From Globodera rostochiensis (taxonomy: Eukaryota; Nematoda; Chromadorea; Rhabditida; Heteroderidae), in the NCBI GenBank assembly GCA_018350325.1, contig JAEVLN010000014.1, positions 620,001 through 684,000 on the forward strand: a DNA stretch of 64,000 nt, in the 5' to 3' direction. Below are positions 1-12,373 of the stretch, piece after piece (within the stretch, counting starts at the first letter, position 1; each line of letters starts with the position of its first letter). Both the position numbers and the translations under genes were made by a program. The notes below the pieces were generated by a model, which saw only the letters and a list, made by a program, of their open reading frames with translations, did not search any database and had not been told where the DNA came from.

Positions 1-296
1 TTTAGAAAAATGAAATTTCAAAGCGAATTTTTTAAACAAAGTTTTCTTTTCTTTTTTATGTTAAAATTGTACTAGTTTTATTTATAAGTTATTATCAGAA
101 GAATATTTTTGTTTTTTAGCCACAATTAGATGTGTTTCCTTATTAAACAAAAAAAATTATGTTTATTTTACATTTTTAATTTTTCCATTTTTTCCCACCC
201 CATTTTTTTTAGGGCTTTAACCATCGAAAAGCCTCTCTTTTTGATCATTTTAATACAAAACATTTCGGCAAAACATTTCAGAAAGTTCGTAGCATT
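1..296. other. upstream flank of KCC, no separate gene seen
   Basis: AT-rich sequence. A good acceptor (ATTTCAG) ends at about position 281, 15 bases before the proposed KCC start codon. It could be a spliced-leader trans-splice site or the start of an internal exon whose partner lies outside the window. Confidence 0.5.
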
Positions 297-3200
297 ATGG
301 AGGAACGTCGTCGACGCTTTTCAACCGCGCAACAAATCAACCCGGACACGTTGAAGGTGATCAAACGTGCCGCGGCACGTCTGGAGTCCATCGTTGACGA
401 GGCCGACGAGTCGTCGACGGACAAAGAGTAAATTAATTTTAAAGCGCCTAGCCTCGCGCAAATTTTCTAAGAAAAAATATTTAGGCCCATGGGGACAGAA
501 AGTTTTTTTTTAATTTGAAAAGAATGCGCAAATTTGTTGCCCCCCCCCCCCGCGGCGTTTGAAAAAATACAAAAAATATTTTTTTTTAATTTAACGAATT
601 TTTTTGTTTGTAGGCCCTATCAGCGAAAACAGAGCATCCAGAACAAATTCACTGCCAAACTTGGCGGACTTGCACTGTTCAAGGACGAGGATGAGGACGA
701 AATTTCGATGGCGGCCGGAGGTAGGCGCTGGAGCCCGGACTGGCTCGGGATCCAGACCTGGATTTTTCTGGATCCAGATCCGGAGGAGCATTCTGGATCT
801 GGATTCCAGAAAACCTGGATTTTTAATCCAGGTAAATCCAGATCCAGGCATTTCCAAAATTCAGACCCAGGTCCAAGTTTTTTCAAAATTCCGGGCTCTA
901 CTAGGCGCTCACAAAGTGACCAAGAAACCCTCCAGGGCACATAACACAATTTTCGCCGCAGGGCCTCTACTAAATTTGTTTGGCATTATTTTGGCACTCA
1001 GTTCTTCATAAAGTGACACCAACAAGTTTGGCATTTTTTCTTGGCACACAAGTGCTAATTTTTATGAAAAAATTTAGCCTCAAAGACTCAAACGCAAAAT
1101 TTTTTGGGGGCCTCATAAACATACACAAAAACCAAAAATTTTGAACTATTTGCCCACAGGCGCTTCCTTCATTTCGGCCTATACGACGCCGGGCCCCAAA
1201 GAGAGGGCGACCAGTGCCAAGAAGAAGGCCAACCTGGGCGTCATGTTCGGCGTGTACTTGCCCACCATTCAGCACATCCTCGGCGTCACCATGTTCATCC
1301 GGCTGTTCTGGGTTCGCTTTGAATTGGATTTATTTATAAATTTGTTTTCTTCATTTGGACTCCCATCAAATTTTAGTTTTTTTTTAAATTTTTGTAATTT
1401 TGAGGTTGTCGGTGTCGCCGGAGTTTGGCACACAATGCTTCTGCTTTTGTTGTGCTGTGCCTGCACATTGTTGACCAGCATTTCACTTTCTGCCGTTGCC
1501 ACAAATGTAGCGCAAAATCCCCCCCCCCCCCCCAAAAAAAAATTTTGGATTTATTTTTTTTTCAATTTTTTAGGGTGTCGTGGAGAGTGGCGGTGCCTAT
1601 TTTATGATTTCCCGCAATTTGGGTGCCGAATTCGGCTCCGCCGTTGGCATTCTGTTTTATTTGGCCAATACGGTGGCCACCTCCATGTATTTGGTGCGTT
1701 TTTGGCGAATTAAGACGAAATGCCTACCGGCCCAGTCAAAATGCCAACTGCCGATGTTGGCATTTTGACCGGTTGGCATTCTGTCACAAATTTAAAATTT
1801 GTAAAAAAAAACATATTTTGACAGGTCGGCGGGGTGGAGGTGTTCCTACTGTACATTTACCCGGGCATGACCATCGGTGGCGAAGCCGTCCATTCGGATG
1901 TAAAGCAATCAAATTAAATTTAATTGATTAAATAATTAATTGGACAATAATTAGTGAGCAAATTTGAACCAATTCAGACCAGCATGTTTGGCATGATGTC
2001 CCATGTAAGAAAGTGATGGCACGCAGCAATTCAAACCCCTCAAACCAACACCCCCCATTTAATCACCCCACAGAACTACCGTATCTACGGCACTTTACTC
2101 TTACTGTTGGAATGTGTTATTGTGGCACTTGGGGTACGATTTGTGCAATTGTTGGCACCGGTGTCGCTGTTCTGCGTCATTTTGTCAATTTTGGCCTGTT
2201 TTGCGGGCGGAATTGAGAAGGCGGTGGTCGGCGACGGGCAACAGTAAACAAAATTTAAATATTATTAAATTAAGAAAACAATTTTGGATTAAAAATAAGC
2301 CCCCGACACTAAAAACCCCGAACCCTTCCCCGACAAATTTTGAGTCATTTCCCGACCCCCCGACAACCTCCGAGAAATGCCGTCTCCGATTAGTTGTTTA
2401 CCCCCGTCTTCGTCTTCGTCCCCGACTACAACCCCGAAAAATCCCGTCCCCGACATTCGGGGAAATCCTAATTATAATATTTAAATTTAATTTTTTGCAA
2501 AATGCAAATTTTTGTGCTTTTTAATATTCAAATTGTTAGCGTCTGTATGCTGGAGGATCATTTGCTGAATTCGCGCGTTTTGAACATTCCGCCGGGCGAA
2601 GACATTTTGAACATTTGCAAATATTGCAAAAAAGGCGATCAGTCAGTGATTTTTGTTTTTTTATTTTGATTTAATTTATGTAAAAAAAAACAATTTTTTG
2701 TTATTATTAATTTTAGCATTGCCGACGAATTTTGTGAGGGCAACGCGACCACGGAGGTGTGCCAAACGTACACAAGCGGAAACCTGAAGTGCGTCAACGC
2801 GTTTCCCGGCCTCAGCTCCGCGCTGATGCACGCCAACATGAACCCCAAATATATGCAGGCAAATTAAATATTTTTGGAAATTAAAAAAGTTAATTTTCTT
2901 AAACTTTTAGAAGGGCTTTTAAATTTTCAAAAAGGCTTTTAAAATTTTTAGGGGGGATTTTAAATTTTCAAAATGCTTTTAAAATTTTCAAAAGGCCTTT
3001 AAAATTTTTAGGAGGGATTTTAAAATTTTCAAAAGGCTTTTAAAATTTTTAGGGGGGATTTTAAATTTTCAAAATGCTTTTAAAATTTTCAAAAGGCCTT
3101 TAAAATTTTTAGGAGGGATTTTAAAATTTTCAAAAGGCTTTTAAAATTTTCAAAAGGCCTTTAAAATTTTTAGGAGGGATTTTAAAATTTTCAAAAGGCT

Positions 3201-6200
3201 TTTAAAATTTTTAGGGGGAATTTTAAATTTTCAAAATGCTTTTAAAATTTTCAAAAGGCCTTTAAAATTTTTAGGGGGAATTTTAAATTTTCAAAATGCT
3301 TTTAAAATTTTCAAAAGGCCTTTAAAATTTTTAGGGGGAATTTTAAAAAAATTTTCAAAAGGCTTTTAAAATTTTTAGGGGGGATTTTAAATTTTCAAAA
3401 TGCTTTTAAAATTTTCAAAAGGCCTTTAAAATTTTTAGGAGGGATTTTAAAATTTTCAAAAGGCTTTTAAAATTTTTAGGGGGAATTTTAAATTTTCAAA
3501 ATGCTTTTAAAATTTTCAAAAGGCCTTTAAAATTTTTAGGGGGAATTTTAAATTTTCAAAATGCTTTTAAAATTTTCAAAAGGCTTTTAAAATTTTTAGG
3601 GGGGATTTTAAATTTTCAAAATGCTTTTAAAATTTTCAAAAGGCCTTTAAAATTTTTAGGAGGGATTTTAAAATTTTCAAAAGGCTTTTAAAATTTTTAG
3701 GGGGGATTTTAAATTTTCAAAATGCTTTTAAAATTTTCAAAAGGCCTTTAAAATTTTTAGGAGGGATTTTAAAATTTTCAAAAGGCTTTTAAAATTTTTA
3801 GGGGGGATTTTAAATTTTCAAAATGCTTTTAAAATTTTCAAAAGGCCTTTAAAATTTTTAGGAGGGATTTTAAAATTTTCAAAAGGCTTTTAAAATTTTC
3901 AAAAGGCCTTTAAAATTTTTAGGAGGGATTTTAAAATTTTCAAAAGGCTTTTAAAATTTTTAGGGGGGATTTTAAATTTTCAAAATGCTTTTAAAATTTT
4001 CAAAAGGCTTTTAAAATTTTTAGGGGGGATTTTAAATTTTCAAAATGCTTTTAAAATTTTCAAAAGGCCTTTAAAATTTTTAGGAGGGATTTTAAAATTT
4101 TCAAAAGGCTTTTAAAATTTTTAGGGGGGATTTTAAATTTTCAAAATGCTTTTAAAATTTTCAAAAGGCCTTTAAAATTTTTAGGAGGGATTTTAAAATT
4201 TTCAAAAGGCTTTTAAAATTTTTAGGGGGGATTTTAAATTTTCAAAATGCTTTTAAAATTTTCAAAAGGCCTTTAAAATTTTTAGGAGGGATTTTAAAAT
4301 TTTCAAAAGGCTTTTAAAATTTATGAGAGCTTTTAAATTTAGGGATGGCTTTTAAATTAAAATTTAGAGGGCTTTAAAATAATTTGTCGTAATTTAAATT
4401 TTCAACAAAAATTTTTAGGTGCACGAGGCCAAAAATGTTGAAAAAAGAAATGAATATTTTTATTTTGCAGGAGGGCCAAGCCGTCGAGCGGGAGCGGGAC
4501 GCGGACCGAACTCGCGAGGTGTTCCAGGACGTGTCCACCTCATTCTTTCTGCTGTTGGCCATTTACTTCCCGGCCGTCACGGGTGCGTTCGGTGCTTGTG
4601 CACCCGGCATGTACCCGGATTCTGGACATTTCAATTTATTCCAGGCATTATGACCGGCACAAACATGAGCGGTAAAAATTTAATAATCTAAATTAATTTT
4701 ATATAAATTATATCCTGACAATTAAATTTAAACTTAAAGGAACATTTTAATATAATTTTATAATTGACGTGAATATTTTTTGAAAAAAACAAATAAATAA
4801 ACAGAGTGTATATAAACGAATAAATTAAAAAGCATATTTTAATAAATACCCCCCCCCAATCTTATTAAACCAATGTTTTTAAAATTAAAAGAATTTGCCA
4901 CAAAAAAAACAATTTGTTGAAAACAAACCCTTCAGGCGATTTGAAAGATCCCCAACGGAGCATTCCATCGGGCACAATTACGGCCACACTGACCACATCG
5001 TTCATTTACTATGCCTTGGCCATTCTGTTCGGCGCGTCAATTATCGGGCAAAAAATTTTTTTTGTTTTTTAATTTTCAAAAATCCCGCGAGCCCCCCACC
5101 GGTCGGGATCCTGTTAATAATTCCGGTCCTGGTTTAGTCCCCTTAAAATTCGTGATACGGGGCCGGAATCCCGGAAGCCTAATAACCCCGGGATCCCAGT
5201 CCCGGCCGGGACTGTGCCGGGGTTAAAAATGCTTTAAAAACAATTAAATTTTAACGGATTAATTTGGCTTACAAAATTAGGCCCGTGCTGAGGGATAAAA
5301 ATGGCAAAAGTTTGGACGGAAGTTTGGTGGTCGCGTCGATGTCGTGGCCCTCCCCGTGGGTGGTCATTGTCGGCTCATTTCTGTCGACGTTTGGCGCCGC
5401 GCTTCAATGCTTATGCAGTACATTTTAATTAATTGTTATTTAATATAAAATATATTAATTTATTAATTATTATTTTTTTTTAATTTTTCGTACCTTATTG
5501 AATTGAATTTAAATAAAGACTAAATCTTTATGCTTTATGCCTTAATTTAATACAAAAATAACTTTATGCTTTATGCCTTAATTTAATTTAAAAATTAATT
5601 TAATTATTTGTCTAATTATCTCTATCATTACAAAAAATATTTAAATAATTTATTAAAAATTTGCCTAAACAAAATTGGCCAGGTGCCCCGCGTCTGTTGC
5701 AATCGATCGCCAAGGATAATGTAATTCCGATGTTGGCACCGTTTGCGCGTGTCACCAAAAACAACGAACCCTTTCTGGGCCTGTTGATCACAACATTCAT
5801 TGCTGAATTGGCCATTTTGTTGGGTATAACAATTTATTTTGTGCTAATATATTTATTTGTTTAAATTCAAATTAAATTATTTTTGGTTTTTGTAAGTTTT
5901 TTTTTAACTGTTTTTTATAGATTTAAATTTTTTTTGTTTTTTTTAGGTTTTTTTATTTAATTTTTTGCTTTGAATTTTTTCCGATTTCAGAAAATTTAAT
6001 TCATCCAATTCAACAAAAAAATGTTAATAAATTTTTTTGTTCCTATTTTATGGGTTCTCGGCCTTTATTCGCATCTTTCTTATGTAAATTTGAATTTTTT
6101 AAATTTCTGTAATAAAAAAAATTTGGATTTTTTCTCTACTTTGAATTTTCGCTTTTTTTAATGGATTTTTACGCATTTTCCCAACCCCTAACCTTACCCG

Positions 6201-9200
6201 CTATGCCCCCCCCCGAGTGCATTTTTTGGGGATTTCAGGAATCTTTAACCGGCTTTTTTCATATTTATGGTTTTGCTAAAAACCCTCTAATCCTGCCCCT
6301 GTACGTCCCCCCAGGCGCTGTGGATGCCATCGCGGAAGTGTTGGACTTTTTCTTTTTGATGTGCTACGCGTTTGTGAACCTGGTGTGCGCCCTGCACTCG
6401 CTGTTGGGCGCCCCAAACTGGAGGCCACGTTTCAAATATTACCATTGGTACTGAAAAAAATTTTTTGAAAAATTTTTGAAATTTGTTTTGAGGTCCCTTT
6501 CGTTGGCTGGCGCTTTCCTGTGCTTCTTCATCATGTTCGCCTCGTGTTGGTACTACGCATTGGTGTCCTGCATTCTGACGATGGCCATCTACAAATACGT
6601 GGAATGGAAAGGGTCGGCACAAATCGTCCGAAAACAAAAACAAAAATTAATTGTTTTAAAAAGGAAAAAATGAATTTGTTTTTAAAGGAACGGAGTCTAA
6701 AATATTCCAGTAATTAAAACAAAACAAAAAATATTTTTATTTGTATTTAAAAGGGTCCCTAAAAAGCTACAAAATTTTAATTTCAATTTTTGTTTAAATT
6801 TATATCATTTAGGCATACATTAATTGTTTAATTTTTGGTTAAATTCAAAATAATTATATTCAAAATTAATTAATTTTAATTGTTTTAAAATGTTTGTCGG
6901 TTTAAGCGCAAAGCAAGAATGGGGCGACGGCCTTCGCGGGTTGGCGTTGACCACCGCGCAGTACAGCTTGATGAAGGTTGAGGACAAAAATCCGCATCCA
7001 AAAAATTGGAGGTAAAATTTTTTTTTTTTTGTTTTTTGTAAATTTCAGGATTTTTTCAGGCCCCAATTATTGATTTTGGTGGACGGCAAATATTCCAAGG
7101 AAATGATCGACTTGCGCTCATTGAACTTGTTGAACTTGGCCGGCCAACTGAAGGCGGGCAAAGGCCTCGCCATTACAGGCACAAAAAAAACTTTTGGGTT
7201 TTTAGAGAAATTTTGAAAACAAAAAGTTAGGTAGAAAAATTTTTAAAAAACCACCCCTATCTTAATAAATTTGTAATTTATATTTGCAAATAACAAAAGT
7301 TTTCTGCATTTTTGTTGTTTTTTAAAGTTTTTTTTTCTATTTATTTTCATTGTCCCTAAATTTTTTGAATTAAAAATGTCCGCGCATTTTGATTTGTGAT
7401 TTCTATTTTTTCTTAAATACTTTTCAGTTTGAAAATTTAAAAAGTCCAAAAATAAAGCATCGTTTGTTGCATTTTTCCAAAATTTTTTGGAAATTAAACA
7501 AATGTGCCACCAATTTCAGTGGCATTTTTGCGCTGTTCCAGCACCCGCAGCAATGTGCTGGAAAATCGGAAAAAGGCGGACGAAATTAAGGACCGCGTGC
7601 AGCAGGACATGGCGCAGGCGCGCCTCCGGGGCTTCGGCAAGGCGTTGCTTTACACGGAAAGCCAGGCAGGCACAACGGGGGGACGGGGGGACATTTTGGC
7701 CCCAAATTAAAACATTTTGGCAAATATTAATTAAAACAATTAAATCCAATATTGTTAATTAATTTTGATTTGGTTTACAAAAATTAAAAAATTCATTTTT
7801 AAATAAAACATCCGTGCCCCAAATTAAAACATTTTGGCAAATATTAATTAAACAATTAAATCCAATATTGTTAATTAATTTTGATTTGGTTTACAAAAAT
7901 TAAAAAATTCATTTTTAAATAAAACATCCGTGCCCCAAATTAAAACATTTTGGCAAATATTAATTAAAACAATTAAATCCAATATCGTTAATTAAATGGA
8001 ATGTGTATGTATAAAATTGTCAATTAATTTTAAAGACGTTTTTTTGTGCCTTTAGATTTATTTATTTTTTGTTTTAAAATTAATTTAAAAATTCATTTTT
8101 AAATAAACATCCGTGCCCCAAATTAAAACAACAATTAAATCCAATATGTTAATTAAATGGAATGTGTATGTATAAAATTGTCAATCAATTTTAAAGACGT
8201 TTTTTTGTGCCTTTAGATTTATTTTTTTTTGTTTTAAAAATTAATTAAAAATTTAATTTTAAAATAAAACATCCGTTCAGATGGAGGGCTGCGTGTCCGC
8301 GCTGTACCAGTCCATCGGAATCGGTGGGCTTCGGCCGAACACGGTGTTCTTGAACTTCCCGCGTATGGGCGACTCCGACGACCACCACAAAGAGCAGCGC
8401 ATTTTTGCGGGTCAATAAAATTGCGATGTTTTAAATTTATTATTTATTAAAATATAAATTTAATTAGAGGCCGGAATTTTGGCAGGATTTTGGAAATGAC
8501 CAGGACCCGAATTTACCAGGATTTAAATCCTGATTTTCAGGATATCCTGCTTGGTTTTCCGGATCAGGAGTCCTGAAAAATCTGTCCGGGCTCTTTTGAT
8601 TTTTTGCCACTTTTTGAAAAAAAAAATGAAAAAATTAAAATTACTTTATTTACAATATGTTTAAAACCTCTAAAAAATGCGGCTCCCGGAAAATGCGACA
8701 CCGACAGAAAATGCGACATTGAATATGCGACATTAATTTGAAAGAAAATTTTTGAAAATTAAGGAAAACCGATTTTTTAAGTAACACCAAAGCCGGATAG
8801 AATAACTCGGGGAAAGTTATAGGCTTAGGGGTTAATTAGGCTTAGGCCTAAGCCACCCTAGGCTTAGGCTTAGGCAAAAAATAGTGGACCCGCCCTCCGT
8901 CTCTACTTGGCGTGTTGTGGTGGGTTCATCTGTCGCTTGCTGGCGCAATTTATTAAAAAATTAATAAAAAAAATAAATTTGTTTTTCAATTTTTAAAAAC
9001 ATTTTCTTAGTGTCGCATTTTCGGTGTCGCATTTTCCGGCTACCAAAAAATGCTCCCCCCCCCCAATTTTTAAATTTTTATTTAATTGCACTCCCTGCAG
9101 ACCAATTGGGTTGCGGGGCGCAGAACGAAAATTGTATGGTTGTGGTGAAGGGCATCACCGATTTTCCCCGCCCCAACGACCGGCTTCGTGGCCACATGGA

Positions 9201-11789
9201 CATTTGGTTGGTTTGTGGGCGCTTTTGGGGGCTTTTTTATTTAAAATAAAAATTTTATTTATTTTTAAAAATTATATTTAGGTGGATTTATTTATTTAAA
9301 ATAATTTAATTTATTTATTTAAATTATGTTTTTAGGTGGATTGTGCAAGACGGCGGCATTTTGATGCTGATCGCCTATTTGTTGCATCAGCACAAAGTGT
9401 GGAAGGGCTGCAAATTGAGGTGTGTGCGCGCTAAAATTGATTCATTTATAATTTATTGAAAAAATTGCATTTATTTTTAAAGCCAATTTAATTAAAAGTA
9501 TAAAATTGTATTTATTTTTAAAGCCAATTTAATTAAAAGTATAAAATTGTATTTATTTTTAAAGCCAATTTAATTAAAAGTATAAAATTGTATTTATTTT
9601 TAAAGCCAATTTAATTAAAAGTATAAAATTGTATTTATTTTTAAAGCCAATTTAATTAAAAGTATAAAATTGTATTTATTTTTAAAGCCAATTTAATTAA
9701 AAGTATAAAATTGTATTTATTTTTAAAGCCAATTTAATTAAAAGTATAAAATTGTATTTATTTTTAAAGCCAATTTAATTAAAAGTATAAAATTGTATTT
9801 ATTTTTAAAGCCAATTTAATTAAAAGTATAAAATTGTATTTATTTTTAAAGCCAATTTAATTAAAAGTATAAAATTGTATTTATTTTTAAAGCCAATTTA
9901 ATTAAAAGTATAAAATTGTATTTATTTTTAAAGCCAATTTAATTAAAAGTATAAAACTAAATATGATGAAACTTAAACTTTAAACTAAATAATATACTTT
10001 TATTTAAATGTTAAAAATAAATTTCCCTTACAAATTAGAATTTATGTGATCGCTCAAGCGGAAGAGCAAAATGAAGAGATGAAGCATCGCCTGCAGCGAC
10101 ACATTTACATGCTGCGCATTGATGCGACGGTATATGCCGCAAAGATTCATTCATAAAAAAAATTGTGCTTAAATATATAATTATTTAAAATTGAATTTAA
10201 AAAATTGTATTAATTTAAATATACCCATCGGTGGTTTATTTGTAAGGTTTTCATTGTGAATATGATCGACCCCGAAGGCGTTGAGGACGACGCGGTGCAG
10301 AAGACGCTCAACATGGAGCAACGGACCCGCACACTGATGAAGGTCCCCTCCCCCCCCCCCCCATCCGGTCCCCGAAAAAATTTAAAAAAATTGTTTTTTA
10401 ATTATAGAAAAATCTATCCGGACTCTCAAACGGTGGGCTAGCAAATGGAGGCTTTACGCCGGATGAACGATTCCTGAGTGGACGAAAGTAATCAAATAAA
10501 AAAACACTAAATTTTAATTTAAAAAAAATAAATAAATCTATTTTTTATGAAATTTTGAGTCAAAAAAGCAAAGGGAACCAACGTTAAAAAATACATTTTT
10601 TGAAATAATTATATATGCAAAAGGCAAATAAATCCAAAAAATTTAAATTTAAGAAAATTTAAATTGCCATTTTTTTTTGTTTTGTTAATTCTTGGGCATT
10701 TAAATTTGAGAATAAAAAAAGATTATGGCTATTGTTTTGTAGTTCTCCCGCCAGCGGCAATACCCTCGCGGTGCCCAACAGTCAGTCGCGGCCAGTGACC
10801 AAAGATACCGTAATCGAGACCAGCTTTATACAGTATGCCAACAATTTTGTAATTTATGAAATTATTTTTGATTTTTTTTTTAGAAAAGCTTTCCAAGAAG
10901 AGGACAACAACGACACGATAAGCAGCAATGATCAGATCAGCATCAGAGACATTGACGATACGAAGGTCGCGAATATTTAGAAAATATTAAACAAAAAAGG
11001 GAAAGAAAATGAAATTTAAAATTATTAAAATAAAAATTAAAATAATAAAGTGTCCTTTAAAATGTTAATATTAATTAGATTTTATTACATATCGAATATA
11101 AATAATAAATTTTTAAACGTTTTATAGAATATTGATTCTCATTTTTTCTATGTAACTTTTGTTTTTTAATGCAATTTTATTTAAATATTTGAAAAGATTT
11201 ATTTACATTTTTTTTCTTTTTCAAATTTTATTCAATGAATTTTTTAATATTATTAATTTTTTTTTGTTTCTTAAATTAGGTCCAAAAAATGAACGCAGCA
11301 GTTCAAATGAACCAGGTCGGTTTTTCTTTAAACAATTTTTTTATTGTTTTTTAATTTTAAACAAATTTTTTGTGCCCTCAGGTCATTTTGGAGTACTCAA
11401 CCGACAGCCAATTGGTGCTTTTGTCGCTGCCCAAACCGCCCAAATCCATTCAGGCCCTCGTCGAAAATTATCTTTCATATGTAAAAACAAAAACAAAAAC
11501 AAAAATTTTCCAAAATTTAATTACAAAATATTTTTTTAGCTTGAGGTCCCCTAAAGTTTTCCTATCCAAACCTTAAAATTTTCTTATTTTTTCTCAGGTC
11601 GAAGTCCCATCAAAATTTTCTGTCCACTAAAATTCGGGCACGGTTGAAGCCCCAAAAGTTCCCAGAAATTAGTCAAAAATATTAAAATTTTCCAAAAATT
11701 TTTGCCAGGTCGAAGCCCTAACGGAAGGCCTGCCACGCGTGATGTTGATCGGGGGCTCGGGCAAGGAAGTGATCACGGCGGACTCATAA
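297..11789 (+). CDS. K-Cl cotransporter (KCC, SLC12 family), about 31 exons
   Basis: Electroneutral potassium-chloride symporter of the plasma membrane, controlling cell volume and chloride. Spliced exons give, in order: a short charged N-terminus; the first membrane span region starting [16 protein letters not shown] (exon 1161-1311); [17 protein letters not shown] (1575 onward); the extracellular loop with VCML, CKYC and further cysteines (2540-2858); [20 protein letters not shown] (4471-5047); [12 protein letters not shown] and [12 protein letters not shown] (5280-5824); [13 protein letters not shown] (6315-6448); [10 protein letters not shown] (6906 on); and a cytoplasmic C-terminus with [21 protein letters not shown] and the last residues [11 protein letters not shown]. 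These are hallmarks of KCC rather than NKCC. Phases match at the junctions I checked. Four introns appear to use GC donors (after 2858, 5047, 7178, 7665). The N-terminus may extend beyond the window: a TTTCAG lies just before this ATG, so it could be the true start after trans-splicing or an internal Met. Several introns carry tandem arrays. Confidence 0.93.
729..900. mobile_element. short inverted-repeat element (GAGCCCGGA family) in a KCC intron
   Basis: The segment begins GAGCCCGGACT and ends with CCGGGCTCTA, so its ends are inverted complements. The interior is rich in CTGGATCC-type palindromes. Related elements with the same ends lie near 53.0, 54.8 and 61.6 kb. No coding capacity; the size fits a MITE-like non-autonomous element. 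Confidence 0.5.
2905..4320. repeat. 1.4 kb AT-rich tandem array in a KCC intron
   Basis: Built from 20-21 bp modules of the form TTTTAAAATTTTCAAAAGGC and TTTTAAAATTTTTAGGRGGGA that recur in larger ordered blocks of roughly 100 bp. It sits between the exon ending at 2858 and the exon starting at 4471. Many units contain TTTTTAGG, which resembles a nematode 3' splice site. Confidence 0.95.
7708..8280. repeat. long-unit tandem repeat in a KCC intron
   Basis: About four copies of a roughly 110-170 bp unit, recognisable by CATCCGTGCCCCAAATTAAA and CAATTAAATCCAATAT. The two last copies are a longer variant containing GGAATGTGTATG. Located in the intron between exons ending at 7665 (GC donor) and starting at 8281. 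Confidence 0.85.
8818..8877. repeat. interstitial telomere-like TTAGGC cluster
   Basis: Several TTAGGC and GCCTAA hexamers in both orientations, with degenerate spacing, inside a KCC intron. TTAGGC is the classic nematode telomere unit. Similar clusters occur at about 55.5 and 60.6 kb. Confidence 0.6.
9463..9955. repeat. 41-bp tandem array, about 12 near-perfect copies, in a KCC intron
   Basis: The unit contains TTTTTAAAGCCAATTTAATT followed by AAAAGTATAAAATTG and repeats every 41 bases with almost no variation. It lies in the intron between exons ending at 9419 and starting at 10040. The homogeneity implies recent expansion or gene-conversion upkeep. Confidence 0.95.
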
Positions 11790-12373
11790 AAAACCCATCC
11801 CCAAATTTTCCTTAATTTTTTGAAAATTTAAAACTTTCGCAAAAAAACATTTAACTCAATTCAAAATGTATCCTTCCAATTTAGCTTTATGTATCCTAAA
11901 TGTGTATAACCTATTTTCCCCATTTTTGCCTTCATTTTTGATAGAAAATAAATTAAATAAAACAAATTTGTTTAAAATGATAAAATAATTTGAAAAAAAT
12001 AAAAGGTCACTCGATAATAAAATGTAATTAAAATGTCATACAATTCCAAACAATTTCAAATTTAATCAAAATAAAAATACAATTTTAATTAAACAAATTG
12101 ATTATTTTGAATTTAAAAAATGGTCACCCAAATATAATAAGTGCCGTGAATTTTTGCCTTCCTTTTCGTCAATTATTTACCCAAATGGGGCTGTGAAAAT
12201 CGCGGATTTTGTGGCGACGGGCCCCTAAAAATTAAAATATTTTTGCATTTAAATTACTATCATTTGTGGCATTTGATAATTTAAATAATAATCACTTCCC
12301 TAAAGTTATCATTTTTAGACCAATTTTCAAATTTGTTTTTGTTTTATAATAATCTTTATTAATTTAATTTAAT
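11790..12373. other. intergenic, convergent 3' ends of KCC and MMP
   Basis: AT-rich, no coding signal. It holds AATAAA-like sequences on both strands (for example around 11945) that could serve as poly(A) signals for the two converging genes. Confidence 0.6.
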
